Shown one piece after another: positions 61,080 through 64,000 of a stretch of DNA of 64,000 nt. The position numbers were made by a program, and so were the translations under genes. Positions within the stretch are counted from its first letter, which is position 1. Each line of letters opens with the position of its first letter. The stretch comes from Fen-999 sp044220545 (GTDB taxonomy: Bacteria; Pseudomonadota; Gammaproteobacteria; Burkholderiales; Rhodocyclaceae), in NCBI GenBank assembly GCA_044220545.1, contig JBGAQX010000009.1, forward strand, positions 17,187 to 81,186. Direction: 5' to 3'. The notes under the pieces are model-generated. The model saw nothing but the letters and a program-made list of their open reading frames with translations, was not told the origin of the DNA and did not search any database.

Positions 61080-61859
61080 TCAGCCGCGCACCTCGAACTT
61101 GTAGAAGTAGTTTTCGATACCGTAGCGGTAGCGGTTGAAGAGCTCGAGGTCGTTGACGCGGTTCTTGATCGTCACGTAATGCCGGCAGTTCTTTTCCTTG
61201 CTGACGCGGTCGATCCCTTGCATGAGGGTATTGAACTCCGCGAGCCGATGAGTCCGCGCGGCCGTCAGCTTTTCGATCTGCGGCAGGGCCTCGGCATTGG
61301 CCTGCCGCTTCGCCGGCCAGCTCCGGGAAATCTTGAGGCCCTCGGGAAGTATTTCGATGGCGAACAGATACTCGACCCGGCCGGTGGCCTCGTCGGCCCA
61401 GCACGGCGGATAGTCCCGGCCGCCATGGGCTTCGAGCTTGCCCTTGAGGAAGGCCACCTGCCCGCGCAGGTCCGAGTTTTCCGCGGCCAGGACGCTCGGG
61501 CCGGCCACCACGTCGCGCAATGTCTGCACCTCCTTGACCGCCGCCACGAGGTCCTTGGCCAGGGCGGCTTCGTCGCCGTCCGGGTAGCCCTTTCCCAACT
61601 GTTCGTGCATCTGCCGGGCCACTTCCTTCTTGAAGGCCAGGCCCGCCAATGCCTCCATCTCCAGAGCGCGCTTGGCGTCCTGCAACCGGCTCTGCCGGGC
61701 TTGTGCTTCGCCGGCCTCGGTGATGATGGTCTCGAGCTCGGCCTGCCGTGTGTCGGCTTCGTGGATCATCCAACCCATCAGGAGCAGCAGGATGAAGACG
61801 AGGGTAAACGCGATCTCCGTCAGGGAGAGCTGAAACACCTGGTCATGCGGGTTCGCCAC
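61080..61859 (-). CDS. Single-TM coiled-coil membrane protein, partner of the MotA/TolQ-like protein
   Basis: 259 residues. One N-terminal TM helix with an acidic residue at its start ('LSLTEIAFTLVFILLLLMGW', Glu15), a coiled-coil region (about 32-130, Glu/Ala/Leu-rich), and a unique C-terminal domain ending 'NDLELFNRYRYGIENYFYKF' with 'CRHYV' before it. In size and topology it resembles MotB/TolR/ZorB stator partners, but there is no OmpA-like peptidoglycan domain. I do not know a homologue. It lies nine bases after the MotA/TolQ-like gene, so the two probably form one complex. Confidence 0.6.
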   Translation of the reverse strand: MANPHDQVFQLSLTEIAFTLVFILLLLMGWMIHEADTRQAELETIITEAGEAQARQSRLQDAKRALEMEALAGLAFKKEVARQMHEQLGKGYPDGDEAALAKDLVAAVKEVQTLRDVVAGPSVLAAENSDLRGQVAFLKGKLEAHGGRDYPPCWADEATGRVEYLFAIEILPEGLKISRSWPAKRQANAEALPQIEKLTAARTHRLAEFNTLMQGIDRVSKEKNCRHYVTIKNRVNDLELFNRYRYGIENYFYKFEVRG

Positions 61860-61868
61860 GGTCGCGTC

Positions 61869-63542
61869 CTAGAGCGAGGATGACCGGGCCACGGCCGGCG
61901 CCGGGGACGACGTGGCGCCCTCGTCGCCAAGCAAACGGCGCTCGACCGGGTCCACCAACTGCACCTTCACTTTCAGGGCGCCCAGACGCTGGGTCAGGCC
62001 GGCGGTTTCCCGCACGAAGGCCTGCAAGTCCCGGCTGAGACCGGCGAGTTGGGCGGATACCTGCGCGACGCCCTGATTGAGATGTGCCGATTCCTGCTGG
62101 GTCGCCGCCAGCTTCTGGGCCAGGCCGTCATCGCGGACGCGGGCGGCTTGCACGTTGGCATTGGTGTCGGCGACGTGCTGGACGAGGGCGGACAGGCCGC
62201 GCGAGTTTGCTTCGACCGTGGCGGCGACTTGACGCAGGGTCTGGCTGAGTTCGCTCAGTCCGTGACTGATCTCGCCCAGGCTCACGGCCTGGGTGCCGGT
62301 CTCCCGGGTGGTCAGAGCCAAGGACTGCTGCTGGCGCTCGAGGAGCGGAATGGTGGCTCGGAGCGCGGTCTCGAGTGCCTGCAAGGTGGTGGTGACGTTG
62401 CCGATGGTCGCCGTCTGGGTCGCGGCGGCAACCGCGTTCTGGCCCAGAGTGCCCGTCTGGGCGGATACCTGCGCGCTCAGCGCGCTCAGTCCCTGTTGGG
62501 TGGCGCGCAAGGTGTCGGAGAGCACGGACAACATGTCCACCTGTGCCTGTGAGCCGGCGAGCAGCGCATTCTGGCTGCTGGCCAGCGTGACGACCCGGTC
62601 CAGGGCTCCTTCGACATCGCCGGCGCGGGCCTGAAGGGTGGCGAGGCCGGCGCGCAACGAGTTGGTGGCCTGGTCGACATTGGCGGCGGCGCGGTCGACC
62701 TGGCTGGCGATGCCGAGCGTGCTGTGCCCCAGCGCTTCGAGCGGCTTCGCCAGGCGTTCGGCGAAGTAGTCGTCGGGAAAGGTTGTCTGGGCGAGTCGAC
62801 GCGTGACCACCTCGGCAAACTGGGTGACCTTGCCCTCGAGGCTCTGGAGGTTGCCCTGCATCGCACCCGAATAGACTTCGACCGACTTGGCGAGATTCAG
62901 GCTCGACTGTCTCACCTCGCCGAGCGAAGCCTGAAAGGCCTTGTGGTTGCTCTCGGTCAGCGCGGAGAAGAAGCTGGTCAGGGACGTTCCGTAGGACTGG
63001 GTCAACTGCTCGACGCCAACCTGGACCTTGGCGATGGATGCGCTTGCCGCAGCATCGACCTTGGTCTCGAATTCCGTCAGTTTCTCGAAGGTCGTCGCGG
63101 CGCGTTCGCGCAGGCGGGCGAAGGCTTCGATCAGTTCCTCCTCGGCCGAGCGAACGGCGTCCCCGATGTCCCGCTGGAAACTCACCAGATAGACCCGCAC
63201 GCCCAGGCCGAGCACGGTGCTGACCATGGCGGCGCCGAAGCGGACGGCGATCGCCGTCATGCGCGTGCTGATCTGGGGCAGATCGAAGAGGCTGAAAATG
63301 ATCGACGTGATGGTGAAGATGAAGCCCAGGTAGTAGCAGGAATCGGCAAACTTTTCGTCCGATATCTCCCGCTTCTCCCGCCGCACGCCGACGATGATGT
63401 AGATCATCATCACGCCCAGCGGCAGGAAGAAGCCGAAGATCCATGGGTCGTCGATGGCCCAGCCGATGCCGGAGAGGCAAACCTTGAGGATCAAGGCGAC
63501 CGCGAACAGTTTCTTGATGGGGATTCTTGAGTCGCTGCGCAT
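61869..63542 (-). CDS. MotA/TolQ/ZorA-like membrane protein with long coiled-coil tail
   Basis: About 557 residues. Four predicted TM helices in the first 115 residues; the last two ('YLGFIFTITSIIFSLFDL' and 'RFGAAMVSTVLGLGVRVYL') match the pattern of the proton-channel helices of MotA/TolQ/ExbB, Gly/Thr-rich with small residues facing the channel. The remaining about 430 residues are a continuous Ala/Gln/Leu/Ser-rich coiled coil with few Pro, reminiscent of ZorA's tail. The ATG at 63713 would add 57 Arg/Ser-rich residues of no visible domain; ATG 63542 (GAGGG upstream) is preferred. The MotA assignment is inference from pattern, not from alignment. Confidence 0.6.
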   Translation of the reverse strand: MRSDSRIPIKKLFAVALILKVCLSGIGWAIDDPWIFGFFLPLGVMMIYIIVGVRREKREISDEKFADSCYYLGFIFTITSIIFSLFDLPQISTRMTAIAVRFGAAMVSTVLGLGVRVYLVSFQRDIGDAVRSAEEELIEAFARLRERAATTFEKLTEFETKVDAAASASIAKVQVGVEQLTQSYGTSLTSFFSALTESNHKAFQASLGEVRQSSLNLAKSVEVYSGAMQGNLQSLEGKVTQFAEVVTRRLAQTTFPDDYFAERLAKPLEALGHSTLGIASQVDRAAANVDQATNSLRAGLATLQARAGDVEGALDRVVTLASSQNALLAGSQAQVDMLSVLSDTLRATQQGLSALSAQVSAQTGTLGQNAVAAATQTATIGNVTTTLQALETALRATIPLLERQQQSLALTTRETGTQAVSLGEISHGLSELSQTLRQVAATVEANSRGLSALVQHVADTNANVQAARVRDDGLAQKLAATQQESAHLNQGVAQVSAQLAGLSRDLQAFVRETAGLTQRLGALKVKVQLVDPVERRLLGDEGATSSPAPAVARSSSL

Positions 63543-63761
63543 TCGATCGGCCCTCGACAGGATGGACGGCGATGAACTGGCCGCCCTGGCCCTGAATTTG
63601 TTGTCCCGGAACGCCACGGATCGGCGTGCCCGAGGTTGGAGAGTGTTGACGCGGCATTGTAGTGGAGATGCCGCCATAAGCTTGGCGCATCCTTCGATCA
63701 GAACATTCGACAATCAAGATGTTCTTATTTAATATATTAGTGGCGGCTAATTTATTACTCG

Positions 63762-63791
63762 CTGCGCTTCCTTTCACTGCGCTTCCTTTCA
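63762..63791 (+). repeat. Tandem duplication of a 15-bp unit
   Basis: CTGCGCTTCCTTTCA occurs twice in a row without mismatch. It lies in the A/T-rich region between the MotA/TolQ-like gene and the rightmost gene; the stretch 63720-63755 is strongly A/T-rich for this chromosome. Confidence 0.9.
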
Positions 63792-63848
63792 ATTGGATCG
63801 ACCTGGTTTCGCTGACAAGGCTCATCCGCACACTTTTGGAGAAATTTC

Positions 63849-64000
63849 ATGATTAGCAGAATTGCAAACTGGGTGGTATGGACAGCCCTGACAGTGGTCG
63901 TTCTGGTGCTCGTCTATCGCAACACCGAATGGTTCAAGCCGGCGGCCGACCGGGCGCTGGAGAGCGTGAAGACGGTGGCCTCGAAGGTGCCGACCGGGCC
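63849..64000 (+). CDS. Membrane protein, N-terminal part (cut by window edge)
   Basis: The ATG at 63849 follows GGAGA and opens a frame to the window edge (50 codons). It has an N-terminal hydrophobic stretch ('WVVWTALTVVVLVLVY') and a charged following region ('RNTEWFKPAADRALESVKTV'). No family can be named from this part. It runs in the opposite direction to the MotA/TolQ-like operon. Confidence 0.65.
   Translation, partial: MISRIANWVVWTALTVVVLVLVYRNTEWFKPAADRALESVKTVASKVPTG

Noticed and set aside
61080..63542. Calling the pair a true Zorya system
   Set aside because: No OmpA-like domain in the small protein and no zorC/zorD or zorE next to it, so only a resemblance is claimed.

Overview
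The window is GC-rich bacterial chromosome. Its gene content points to a facultative, probably autotrophy-capable betaproteobacterium, most likely near the Rhodocyclales. The evidence is a form II RuBisCO locus with CbbQ/CbbO and CbbR, the redox sensor pair RegB/RegA, a PEP-CTERM protein, polyphosphate:AMP phosphotransferase, indolepyruvate ferredoxin oxidoreductase, and both a pyruvate dehydrogenase complex and a pyruvate:ferredoxin-type oxidoreductase. The taxonomic guess is inference from gene content; no database was searched.

Layout. 1-4709: Calvin-cycle locus, cbbY-cbbM-cbbQ-cbbO on the minus strand, divergent from cbbR. 4769-15627: housekeeping and signalling genes (psd; a c-haem GGDEF/EAL protein next to a haemerythrin-PAS-GAF protein; thioredoxin-like; rsmE; pap; argA; yggX; phoU; rpiA). 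15705-25951: aceE-aceF-lpdA on the minus strand back to back with a four-gene NAD(P)-linked 2-oxoacid oxidoreductase operon on the plus strand. 26005-32655: accessory stretch with a small aspartic protease, two odd secreted proteins (one frameshifted), a TetR-controlled nitroreductase/AhpD-like operon with two visible operators, vapBC, and aqpZ with an aquaporin relic. 32934-37753: compact operon iorA-iorB-folD-purE-tsaC. 38352-43780: queA-tgt-yajC-secD-secF.

43886-46488: a tRNA-Leu gene whose 3' part (49 bp) is repeated exactly 2.5 kb downstream. Between the copies lie a PEP-CTERM gene, an IS21 istA relic, a dead tyrosine integrase, a damaged toxin gene and an intact antitoxin gene. This is a decayed integrated element. 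46742-50659: two defective dodecin genes in a direct repeat that brackets a large PAS/PocR hybrid histidine kinase.

50673-55363: three overlapping genes (thiamine-diphosphate enzyme, glycosyltransferase-like protein, PaaK/CapK-like adenylate-forming ligase), an uncharacterised pathway. 55473-61042: secreted repeat protein, ubiC, kup, a dihaem cytochrome c and regB-regA. 61080-63542: a two-gene membrane system, a MotA/TolQ-like protein with a long coiled-coil tail plus a small single-TM partner, which resembles the motor half of Zorya but lacks its other parts. This pair and the 50673-55363 operon are the best candidates for an undescribed system. A truncated membrane protein gene starts at the right edge.

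Long open frames opposite aceE/aceF, cbbM, secD and the hybrid kinase are GC-driven shadows and are not annotated. Start codons were moved downstream where a ribosome-binding site or family length supported it; each such choice is stated.
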